A stretch of 64,000 nucleotides of DNA from Clarkia xantiana subsp. parviflora. Its lineage: Eukaryota > Streptophyta > Magnoliopsida > Myrtales > Onagraceae. The stretch spans positions 40,510,774 through 40,574,773 of the forward strand of contig JAPTYO010000001.1 of the NCBI GenBank assembly GCA_036873135.1, read 5' to 3'. The translations under genes were made by a program, and so were the position numbers. Shown piece by piece: positions 1 through 10,660 of this stretch; the stretch's first letter is position 1, and every line of letters starts with the position of its first letter. Below the pieces are notes generated by a model. That model searched no databases and was not told the DNA's origin. It was given only the letters and a program-made list of their open reading frames with translations.

Positions 1-2010
1 AAAACTAGTAGTGTCGATTTATGACTATTTACTACGTAATATTTCGACTTTTCTATTTACGATTTTAGAGTGTTTTCTGATCAGATTTAGTGAACAACTG
101 ACGTATGCTCTGATCCTTTCAACGTAGCTCCACGCTTCCACCAACAACATAATTTAATCAATAAGTCAATCTGTTAAGTCTATTTCTACACGACTTTGCT
201 TATACTTAACGCGATATATATGTTATACAGAATTTGATATTTTATCAGATTACCGTAAATTGACTCTCTAAGAAGTTTTAAATTTGGAACTTCAAAATGA
301 AACATATTAAAATAACCATTCTTAAACACTAGATCTCTCAACTGAGTTTCGGAACCGTTTATAATAATAACAAAATTTATTATTTAAAAACCAACCATAA
401 TTAATAATTAGTATCCTTTTTATTAAGTTTATTTATTTATAAGTCAATATTATGCTTTTTAAGTGGGAATCCATATCGACCAATAAACTTCTGGCGGCCG
501 TAGGGATCTTCTATGAATCTATCTGATTTATTAGATAACCCGCTTTTAGTCAAGATTAATTCCCAGTGGCCAAAAAAATAAAAATCAAGATTTTAATTCA
601 ACACCACATCTCCTAAACACGTGGAACACGATAATTGTATTTCAAAGCGGCGCATCTTAGCAACCAAAGCCAAAAAGACTCAGCTAAAATGAACGGCCAT
701 AAATCACTTTCAATGAACAAATTATTTTTCAAGACATTTATTTATGTGGATATGAAAGGCATAGACAAAATTTGTTCATACCACTAATTGTTCATCTAAA
801 TTCTTATTCTCTTTCTTATAAGTTGTCCTTAAGACATTTTGTACACTCTCCATGATGTATCTAATATTTATATTATATAATAATCAAATTTGAGACAAAA
901 ATTGTATTTGCCATCGTAGGAGTGAGGTTAATCCATTTCAAACTAAATTAATATTATTATTATAATTAATGATGTGGATGTGAGGTGACTTACAATGGGA
1001 ACCAAAATGGCCTGCACCATTGTGAATGCTCTAAAGTTTTTTTTTTCTTTCGAAATGAGCAGAAATATTTAAAACCCACTATTAATTAAAATTAATTCAA
1101 GTTTATTTTAATTTAATTTCTCAGCTTTATATAGGATTTTAGTAAAATTAAAAGATATATTTCACAGTATGTATAATCTAAAATTGAAAAATTAAATTAA
1201 AATAAATATACTCCATTTTAGTAAACTAACTCCTTTTAGTTATTTTCTTTTTCAAAGAATATCATAAAATCTAAAAAAGACCACGTTAGAGGCAGGCACT
1301 ACTTTATTGAGGTCGCCCGCAGGTTTTTGGAATATCGTGTCGGGTTTTAGGCATATATAAAAATAAAAGCATATATTTTACATTGTGGAACAGACAATAC
1401 ACATATTTATCTCATATTTAAAATAATTATTGCTCATACCTCCATTTTAAGGTTTTTAGCAATATTGTGTTAATTATATATATAATTTTTTTTACGGGGT
1501 GTACTAAGACTAAGAGAATCTAGATTTTCTGCCCTACTTTTCATGCCTCGTCTCACCGTTAAAATTTTGACATGTGTCTCGAGTGTAATTAATTTTGTAA
1601 ATTTTTTTAAAATCCTATTGTGATTGGTGAACCTTAAAAGAAATATATTAAATATAAAAACACGTGTCATTATCTTAATAGTGAAGCATGATATGAGATA
1701 TAAAGAGTGAGTAAATAATATAAATCCATACTAAGATGCTCATCAGAAAATGTATAATAATTTTCAATCACACCGAATCAACTTTAAAGAAAAAAATGCC
1801 AGTTAATTTTTTTTAAAATGTTGTCGTTATTACATAACCAAATACTAAATTTTTAATTAAAATAATGAAGGGCATAGCATTAGGGCATGTATTTGTAGGG
1901 AATCTGGGACTGTGTCTAATAAAATATTATTTCATTTCCTTTGTGAGAGGCGCAGCTAAATCAGGGAAGGGGTGGGCAGAGATCTCTTTGCTCTGTTTCT
2001 TCACTTTATT
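1..2010. other. Intergenic upstream region of ACR6-like gene
   Basis: This AT-rich stretch has no convincing coding sequence. Short open frames here lack recognisable motifs and are frequent by chance at this composition. A degenerate MITE lies at about 1496-1735 and is listed separately. The last 100 bases lead into the TATA-like tract of the downstream gene. Confidence 0.6.
1496..1735. mobile_element. Degenerate MITE, same family as 47186-47403
   Basis: The two ends form imperfect inverted repeats. The left side reads TCTCACCGTTAAAATTTTG then ACATGTG. The right side, reverse-complemented, reads CTTCACTATTAAG then ACACGTG next to CTCATATC. The same layout recurs in the USP intron at 47186-47403, and a left half-copy lies near 61493. 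No clear target-site duplication was seen, so the superfamily is unassigned. Confidence 0.45.
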
Positions 2011-2030
2011 TATTATATATATATATATAC
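2011..2030 (+). promoter_or_regulatory. TATA-like tract of the ACR6-like gene
   Basis: A TATATA-rich tract lies about 85-105 bases upstream of the first candidate ATG at 2116. The CT- and CA-rich sequence following it (2040-2115) looks like a plant 5' leader. This is placement by position only, because such tracts are common in the window. Confidence 0.4.
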
Positions 2031-2115
2031 TACCTTACTCTCTGGAATAACACCTCCCAAGTCCCAACCCAACACCAAAGCAACACTATTTCTGCTTCTT
2101 CCTCAAGAATCTCTA

Positions 2116-5100
2116 ATGGGTATGTTCAATCTTTAAAGCTTCTTCCTCTTTTTCTCCTAGTTATTGATGCTCTGTTCCTCGTACTCTGTTCTTCTTGCTT
2201 TCTGCTCTGTTTCTCTGGTTTCAGCGCCCTTTTCTTGATGTTACTGCCTTTTATCGTTGGTTGTCGTTTCAATACTACGATTTTGAATGATTTAGAGGCT
2301 TCTAATCTTAATTGAATCGTTAAGTTCACAAATCTGAAGTTTTTTTCTACTGAAATTCCAATTCTTGAAAAATGGGATTTTCTTGAAAAAAATGTCTGGT
2401 TTTCTTGAATTTCCGACAAAGACACAATCTTGTTTCTGATTTCATCATATCAATATGTACTTTTCACCACCCATTAGTATGTATTACATTTAAAGCATAT
2501 TTTTCATTTTTGTATCGAGTTCTTGATGCTCTGTTTCTCGTGCTCTGTTTTTCCTTATTGTCCCTTCCCTTCTTCTTGATGTTGCTTTCATGAGGGGCTT
2601 TTTGTTTCAAGAACATGATTTCTGATGTTGCTTGAAATGTGGTTTTCTTGAAATGTCGTATTTTTACATTGAAATTCCGACAAAGTTTGGATCTTTTGTC
2701 TCCCACTCTTGTTTCAGATTATAATATGTACTTCTCCCCTCCCATGGATGATGAATATGAGAAGCTTATCAGGAGAATGAACCCACCCAGGTAAAACTAT
2801 ATTCAAAGCTACCATATTTGTCCCCCTCCAATATCTCTTAAACTAAAATATAAGTTTAATAACCTAGTAAAAACAATCCCAGCTAATATTCTGAATTTAA
2901 AATGTTGATATTTAGTGTTCTATTAATATTTTTACACTTTTTTCAACTAATTTTGAAGTTAAAATTGACATTTTAATCAACAAAAAATTATTATTTCCAC
3001 TTTTCTAAAGTATTATATTATATATATGTATTTAATCGGTAAAGCACCATATTTGTTGTTTATGGTTTAGTCTTCTTTAATAATTACAAAACATATTTTT
3101 ATAATGTCATTTTAAGAGAAAATGTGTAAATCAATTAATCTGATAATTGGGATACTGAATATTAACATTATCAATTTGCAACATGACATGCTTAGGGTTG
3201 CTTTTAAGTTCTTAACTAGACTATATGAATAAGAATAAGAGTGTATCAATCGACTTCAATCATAATTTCAAGTTTATTGAATAATTAATTATCTCAACAT
3301 TAGTATAAGAGCACATATTCAAATCCTACCATTTAAAAATGTAAAAACCTTATGCAAAAAAATCACATAATATTTTATTATTCAGTCACAAATTCGAGTT
3401 AGTTGGTTAATATTGACATCTCGACAATACCACTTTTGAGGATAATATTCTAATTTAGGATGAATATGGTGTTTTCCTCAGGGTAGTGATTGACAACGAG
3501 TCCTGCAAGAACGCAACAGTGATAAGGGTATATTGCTTAACGTCTTGTTTGGCTACTCCTGGTTTTTTCTTACTCAACTGACCATTTTTGGTGGTCTTTC
3601 CATTGCCATGGTTTCAGGTGGACAGTGCAAACAAACACGGCATACTTCTAGAAGTAGTGCAAGTCCTCACTGATCTGAACCTTGTAGTAATCAAGGCGTA
3701 TATTTCCTCGGATGGTGGCTGGTTCATGGACGGTATGTCCCTTTTTCCTTGCTCCTCTCTCTCCGAATCGAACTGTTTTGTCGGTTTGACGATCCCGAAT
3801 CTTGTTCAAGTATAAAGACGAAACTATACATTCACTTATCTTCTTAAAATTTTAATACAACTGATCAAGTAGTTAGTCTGAAATTTAACATGATATTAGA
3901 GTGCGAGAATTCAAATTTTGCAGTACCGAGTTTAAATTTCTAATTAAAAAGTTTCACGTGATGGGTTATCAAAATGTTTTGATTAATTTGAAATTTAACA
4001 AATCTCAACATTTGTGTTCATTAACAGTGTTCAATGTCACTGACCATGATGGCAACAAGATTACAGATGAAGAGATTCTTGACTACATTCACAAGGTTGG
4101 ATCTTGGTCCTCATTCTTGTTATATATTTTTTTCCAATTAAGTATCATATATATATATATCAGTTAATTCTTAGGTGGGTTTACAAAATAATTAATATAT
4201 GACAAGTTTCAATATGCTTATTTTTGGCTATGACCTATTCAGGTGTTGAAATCTTGTGTTAAAAATCTGAAAACAGTCTCAATTATATGTGATATTTGCT
4301 GTAAAAAAAACATTTTAGTTTTGTTTATTTCCACATTCTTCTGGAATAATTTTATTGTTTATATTGAATTTTTAAAAACAAAAACATGTTTAAGTTTATT
4401 TGATTTGATACTTAAAAAAAAAAAAATTGTCAATTTTAAGAGAAAAAGTAAAATTAGCCAATTTAATAGTTAAGACATCTAATAATATCTAACATTTTAA
4501 ATGTAAAATCTTTACAATGTGGCATTGGGATATCAAAACATGAGCATTTACTAGGAATCCTTTTTGGTCGATTTCCAGGCGCTTGGACCGGACTCGACCT
4601 TCATGTCCCCGATCGAGACAGTCGGGTTCCAGCCATCCCCAGACCACACAGTAATCGAGCTAACCGGAAGCGACCGACCCGGTTTGCTCTCCGAAGTAAG
4701 CGCGGTTCTCACCCACCTCAAATGCAACGTGGTCAGTGCCGAGGTCTGGACCCACAACACTCGAGCCGCCGCAGTCATGCAAGTGACCGACCATGAAACC
4801 GGTTCAGCCATCATCGAACCAGACCGGTTATCAAGAATCAAGGAACTACTCTGCCACGTCCTCAGGGGGACAACATCTGTGGCCCACGAGTCGACCACTC
4901 ACACGGCGAGGAGGCTGCACCAGATGATGTTTGCTGACCGGGACTACGAGCGGGTCCCGGTTGATGAGGTGGAGGAGGATCGGCCGAGGGTGGAGGTGGT
5001 TCATTGGTACGATAAAGACTACTCGATCGTCACGATTCGGAGTAAGGATCGGCCGAAGCTTCTGTTCGACACGGTTTGTACGTTGACTGATATGCAGTAT

Positions 5101-6702
5101 GTGGTTTTTCATGCGAATGTTGATGGTGAGGGACCTGAGGCTTTTCAGGTTAGATCTATGTTTCATGGCTTTGAATTGTTAGTCCAAGGGATGAACATGA
5201 ATTTCGTAAACTCCGGACCGAATCGGAATCGTTCAGGACCGAACCGAAAAAGTCTAAGACCGTTTGAGTCCAAAACCAATGTTCATCCCATTTCGGTCTT
5301 TATTAGTCCTAGTCCTTATTTCGGTCCTTGAACCAAAGTCTAGGACCGTTTATGCAGGGTTGGGCATGGACCGGTCTGGTCCGGACCAAATTTTTTATTG
5401 GCTATGGTTTAGTGTCGAAAAAGTATTCTGGTTCTGAATCGGTTCTAGACTGTTTTGTCAAAAACAGTCCAATTTGAACCAGAGTAGGCCTGAAATCGAG
5501 TCGGACCGTTTTGTATGAGGATTTACACTAAGTTCAAAAAAAAAAAAAAACTAGTTCATAATCAGCCCGGTCGAATTCAGAATCGATTCCACATAAATAT
5601 ACTAACGATTTTTAGTCTGATTCACCCCTTAAAATCCTTGTCTGTTTAGAACTCATCCGTACTAGATCGGTTCCAAACAATCTGATTCTGACGGACCGGT
5701 TTTTTTTTTCCGACCCTATAATTCTAAGACTTATCAATCCTAATCCTTTTTTAGGAATATTATATCAGACATCTGGATGGATCTCCTTTGAACTCAGATG
5801 CAGAAAAGCAGAGGTTGATTCAATGCCTTGAAGCTGCCATTGAAAGAAGAGTATCTGAGGTTAGTCCATTTCTCAAAACTTTTACAAATTTATAACAAAA
5901 TAGTTTAAAATCAACTAATATCATATTTACTACTGATAATAACATTTGTGTTGTCGAATTTAGGTAGGGTGGGGAAGGAACCGGTTCTGCCTGAATCAGT
6001 TCTAAACGATTTTGTAAAAAAAAGTCTGATTCTGTCTAGAACCGGTTCAAACCGTTTTTCTAAGGACATTTACTCTAAATCTATCTATCTAAAAAAAATC
6101 GGACTAAAATCAATTCGGTCCAGGCGAAAACAGTTCCAGTTCAGAACTGGTTCCACTAACGTTTTTTTGTCTAATTCACTTCTTAAAAATCTGGTCTGTT
6201 TGGAACAGGGGACACAATAAAGTTATACAAATAAACTTAACGATGAAATTAAAACATTGGTACTTTTTAGCTCAAAACTCTTACAAATATAACGAAATAA
6301 TTCAAAATCAACTGATATCATATTTACGACTCACAATAACATTTGTGTTGTCGAATTAAGGGTTTGAAGCTAGAGTTGTGCACAACCGACCGGGTCGGAC
6401 TTCTGTCAGACGTGACCCGGATCTTTCGAGAAAACAGTCTAAGTGTGACAAGAGCCGAGGTGACAACCAAAGACGGCAAGGCACTCAACACGTTTTACGT
6501 TCAAGGCGCTTCTGGGTACCCAGTTGATGCAAAGACGATCGAGTCGATAAGGCAAGTGATCGGCCAAACGATCCTTAAAGTGAAGAGTAACCCTGAAGAC
6601 TCGAAGTCCGTTGCCCAAGAGTCGCCTACAAGGTTCCTCTTTGGTGGGTTCTTCAAGTCTAGGTCCTTTGTCAATTTCGGGTTGGTTAGGTCCTATTCTT
6701 GA
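2116..6702 (+). CDS. ACR6: ACT-domain repeat protein, ACR6-like
   Basis: Eight exons join in frame to a 440-residue protein: 2116-2119, 2718-2790, 3482-3527, 3618-3732, 4028-4095, 4579-5148, 5755-5859 and 6361-6702, all with GT-AG introns. Four ACT domains (small ligand-binding regulatory folds) are seen: about residues 42-102 ([23 protein letters not shown]), 125-195 ([16 protein letters not shown]), 255-330 ([19 protein letters not shown]) and 328-395 ([14 protein letters not shown]). ACR proteins are thought to sense amino acids or related metabolites. The N-terminal [17 protein letters not shown] and the overall length fit Arabidopsis ACR6 best as I remember it; ACR3/4/5/8 are the alternatives. 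The first ATG at 2116 is split by a 598-bp intron after ATGG and reads in frame to a second ATG at 2726, so the start could be either. Introns 6 and 7 carry ACCGGTTC-rich repeats. Confidence 0.88.
5190..5730. repeat. ACCGGTTC-rich degenerate repeat in ACR6 intron 6
   Basis: Most of this intron is built from variants of GGACCGGTTC, GAACCGGTTC and TCGGTCC on both strands, unlike the AT-rich introns around it. The same vocabulary appears in intron 7 and at 13.65-14.3, 15.66-16.7, 20.39-21.5 and 50.4-50.8 kb. It resembles the subterminal sequence of the hAT element at 15661-16717. I found no intact termini here. Confidence 0.6.
5965..6210. repeat. ACCGGTTC-rich degenerate repeat in ACR6 intron 7
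   Basis: A second tract of the same GAACCGGTTC-type motifs lies in the next intron, flanked by a short repeated sequence: TTTGTGTTGTCGAATT occurs both at about 5945 and at 6341-6356. That direct repeat suggests the tract is an insertion or duplication placed just upstream of the exon 8 splice acceptor. Confidence 0.55.
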
Positions 6703-6788
6703 AGCGCAAGCAACCCGGTTTAGGATTTAGTTCCACCACGGCTTGAAGCGCAAGCAACCCGGTTTAGGGTTTAGTTCCACCACGGCTT
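6701..6788 (+). repeat. 44-bp tandem duplication at the ACR6 stop codon
   Basis: A 44-bp unit starting GAAGCGCAAGCAACCCGG and ending CACCACGGCTT is present twice head to tail, with one A/G difference. It begins within the stop codon, so the reading frame is not extended. Confidence 0.85.
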
Positions 6789-8542
6789 GTACATATAGAG
6801 CTACTAGCTAGGTAGTGGTATGTGAGGTATAAGAATCTAGCTAGCTAAGCACCGTAAAATGGTGTATCGGTTCAGTGTTTTGTTCTTTACAAGTAGATTT
6901 CCGATTCTTGAACGGAAAAAACTTCATTTTCTGCACTTTTCCTCTTACAGACGCGGGTCTTGTTAGAGTTATTCCAAGCACTGGCACTTAGGTAGTGGTT
7001 TTATTAGAAAGTGTTCAATGTCAAAGTTGTAAATACGCATCCTGATTTCGCGGATTATGATTATGTGTTAGTACGTCCAACTTCGTGTTGGATTTGTAAT
7101 TTTTTTTAATGTGATCTTGTTTTTTTTTTTTTATGGGTGGACTGGCTGAGTTAGTTTGTTTGGCCATCAAGAAATTTGTATTTCTGCTAGGTGGAGAATA
7201 TTTGGTGGCTAAGTCAAAGGCTTGAATGTTTAAAGTTGTTAACTATTTCAACGTAACAATGTAGCAGTTCAATGTTTTATCCAGTAACTAAATGTCAGAG
7301 GTTTAAACACTGCAATCAAATAAGGCACTCACTGTAACTCTGCGAGTTATAAGAATCTAGGGTTTAGTTCCACCACGGCTTGTACATATAGAGCTACTAG
7401 CTAGGTAGTGGTATGTGAGGTATAAGAATCTAGCTAGCTAAGCACCGTAAAATGGTGTATCGGTTCAGTGTTTTGTTCTTTACAAGTAGATTTCCGATTC
7501 TTGAACGGAAAAAACTTCATTTTCTGCACTTTTCCTCTTACAGACGCGGGTCGTGTTAGAGTTATTCCAAGCACTGGCACTTAGGTAGTGGTTTTATTAG
7601 AAAGTGTTCAATGTCAAAGTTGTAAATACGCATCCTCATTTCGCGGATTATGATTATGTGTTAGTACGTCCAACTTCGTGTTGGATTTGCAATTTTTTTT
7701 AATGTGATCTTGTTTTTTTTTTTTATGGGTGGACTGGCTGAGTTAGTTTGTTTGGCCATCAAGAAATTTGTATTTCTGCTAGGTGGAGAATATTTGGTGG
7801 CTAAGTCAAAGGCTTGAATGTTTAAAGTTGTTAACTATTTCAACGTAACAATGTAGCAGTTCAATGTTTTATCCAGTAACTAAATGTCAGAGGTTTAAAC
7901 ACTGCAATCAAATAAGGCACTCACTGTAACTCTGCGAGTTATAAGAATCTAGGGTTTAGTTCCACCACGGCTTGTACATATAGAGCTACTAGCTAGGTAG
8001 TGGTATGTGAGGTATAAGAATCTAGCTAGCTAAGCACCGTAAAATGGTGTATCGGTTCAGTGTTTTGTTCTTTACAAGTAGATTTCCGATTCTTGAACGG
8101 AAAAAACGTCATTTTCTGCACTTTTCCTCTTACAGACGCGGGTCGTGTTAGAGTTATTCCAAGCACTGGCACTTAGGTAGTGGTTTTATTAGAAAGTGTT
8201 CAATGTCAAAGTTGTAAATACGCATCCTGATTTCGCGGATTATGATTATGTGTTAGTACGTCCAACTTCGTGTTGGATTTGCAATTTTTTTTAATGTGAT
8301 CTTGTTTTTTTTTTTTTTTTTTTTTTGATGGGTGGACTGGCTGAGTTAGTTTGTTTGGCCATCAAGAAATTTGTATTTCTGCTAGGTGGAGAATATTTGG
8401 TGGCTAAGTCAAAGGCTTGAATGTTTAAAGTTGTTAACTATTTCAACGTAACAATGTAGCAGTTCAATGTTTTATCCAGTAACTAAATGTCAGAGGTTTA
8501 AACACTGCAATCAAATAAGGCACTCACTGTAACTCTGCGAGT
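6766..8542 (+). repeat. Triplicated 592-bp 3' flank of ACR6
   Basis: Three consecutive copies lie at 6766-7358, 7359-7950 and 7951-8542, each running from AGGGTTTAGTTCCACCACGG to CTCACTGTAACTCTGCGAG. They differ by only a few substitutions and by the length of one poly-T run. The junctions fall at TATAAGAATCTAG, which also occurs inside each unit (about 6830), so repair or unequal exchange at this short homology is a likely origin. The unit probably contains the 3' untranslated and polyadenylation region, so the transcript may have several alternative ends. Confidence 0.92.
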
Positions 8543-10660
8543 GTATTGTTATACTACACTGGTGGCGCAGTTGGAAATAAGTATTATATACGCAAGGTGG
8601 AGCTATGAATGGCAATTTTCCAATTTTTTAGGAATACGTCGTTGTTTTGACTCTAAAAAGTGTAATAATTTTAAACAAGTCCCTTTAAAGTCTTATATTT
8701 ATACTTTGAAATTTTATTATATTGATTGTTTGTTCATATTTCAATTCTTGCTCTCCTTGAACAAAAATTTTACATTCGTTTAGTACCAATTGGTTTTACG
8801 ATAAAATTATTTGTATAAATGAGATTATTCTTTGAAGATTCATTAAGTTTGGTTCGGCCTAATGCAAAATTTAACGTACCATTGTGATGCAGCGTGATGG
8901 TGGAATAGATGCGCATAAATCGAAAGAATAACGAAATTAGGTGCATGGTTGAGGAAAACCTCGATTTTTTCAGATATAATTTCAATTGAATGCAAACGAC
9001 GGCTAATATAGTCTTAAATAATGATAACAAAAATCCTAATCCTAGTCCAAAATCTGAAAGTTGCAACAAACACTAACAAAACTGACAAATTACAAAAAAA
9101 AAAAAACATAAAACTGCGATTTTGGCTGCCGAAACGTTGAAATTTAGCCAAAAATTGTCAAACCACATAGAGTACTATGAATTTTACTCAGATTACCGTT
9201 TCCGCATGAAATAATGTACTCACACGCCAAAATCTGACATTTTGCCAACTTCGCCCACATCACATTAACTACTCCGTGTATATATATATATATCAAATGA
9301 GGATTTTATTTTGAATCTTGTGTGGTTTACCGTTTACCCACACTACGATAAGGTTAATAATCTGTCATGCTGCAATCTGCATGCATGCACTGCTAATGCT
9401 ATTATTATGTATTTAAAAAAAAAAAAAAAACAGAATCTTTGTGTGTGGATTATGTGGGTCCGCCTTAATTAGATTTGATTCCATCTGAGGGTCGACCCTC
9501 ATCTAGTTAAGCTTGCAGGAGCTAGTCTATTTAATTATTTTAGTAGCGCCCCCCACACATAAAAATACCACATATATAATGTTTATAAATAAAAACAGGT
9601 TTGAACATAGTGGCAACCAAGTGAATTCAATACTTAATAACACAATCCAAGTGTTTTTTTTAATGCAATTTCGAGTTAGAAACACTAATATTATTTTTTG
9701 CCACTAGAAATACTAATATTAAAATCTCTCATAATAGAAGTTAATAGAAGTTCTTTTGCAGTATTTGAAGTTGGGTTTGCCTATGATAACACAAAATCAA
9801 TTTTATAAGCAATCAACTTCAAACCTTATTCATATCAAGTGGTCTTAGTCTATAAAGCATTATGCAAATTAAATTAAAATATTTTAAAATGAGCATAAAT
9901 ATTTGGTATTAATCCAAGGATAAGAGAGGTTAGCCACCAATCAATTGATTTGGGAACATGCTACATGCATAGTCATTTCTTCTCGATGAACAGGCAACAT
10001 GCGTTTGCATGTAAGAAAAGTACTTAGCAGTAGAGATTTAAAACAAAATCTATAGTTTAACATTTCTTACAACATATTTATTTGCAAAATAGATAATAAA
10101 TAGAAATTGAGAATTATGACAAAAATGTTATAAGTTGCAAATAATATTTGGAACGGGTTAATACAGTATATCGTCAATGTGACCAGTTCGAATGTATACT
10201 TTTTATTTACATTTTTTTTAAAATAAAAAAAATATGATATACATTTTGCGCATCAAATTATTATAAATATTTTATGATTTTTTTACCATTCAAAAAAATA
10301 AAATAAGTAACTGGTGGTTTACGAATACAAATTTCTAACTGAAAATTCCACCATAGTTTTATATTTAAGTTATATTCCTTATTTTATTTTGTAAAAATAG
10401 CAAATACAAATTATAAATTTATAAGAAATCATTAAAAAAATGGTTAGATAATTTTAGGCAAAATAATTTAAAAATATGACGAAAAATATAATAAAAAGTA
10501 GATTTCTCTTGAATGAAAAAAACAAAAAACAGGATGCTGGAAAGTAGTGAAATCCTTAATAAAACTGAATAAAAATCTCAGACTCTCAAAAGATAAACAT
10601 ACTAAAACTAACATAACCAGTAGTTGCTGAAAAGGAAAAGAGTTTGGAATAGATGAGATT
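8543..10660. other. Intergenic region between ACR6-like and HSP90
   Basis: AT-rich sequence with no supported gene. It includes short poly-A/T runs (9094-9105, 9414-9430) and a TA tract near 9280. The two genes converge here, so both 3' ends lie in it, with the HSP90 3' untranslated region at its right edge. Confidence 0.6.

Noticed and set aside
4551..5166. Minus-strand frames over ACR exon 6
   Set aside because: Antisense of a well-supported ACT-domain exon; no motif of their own.
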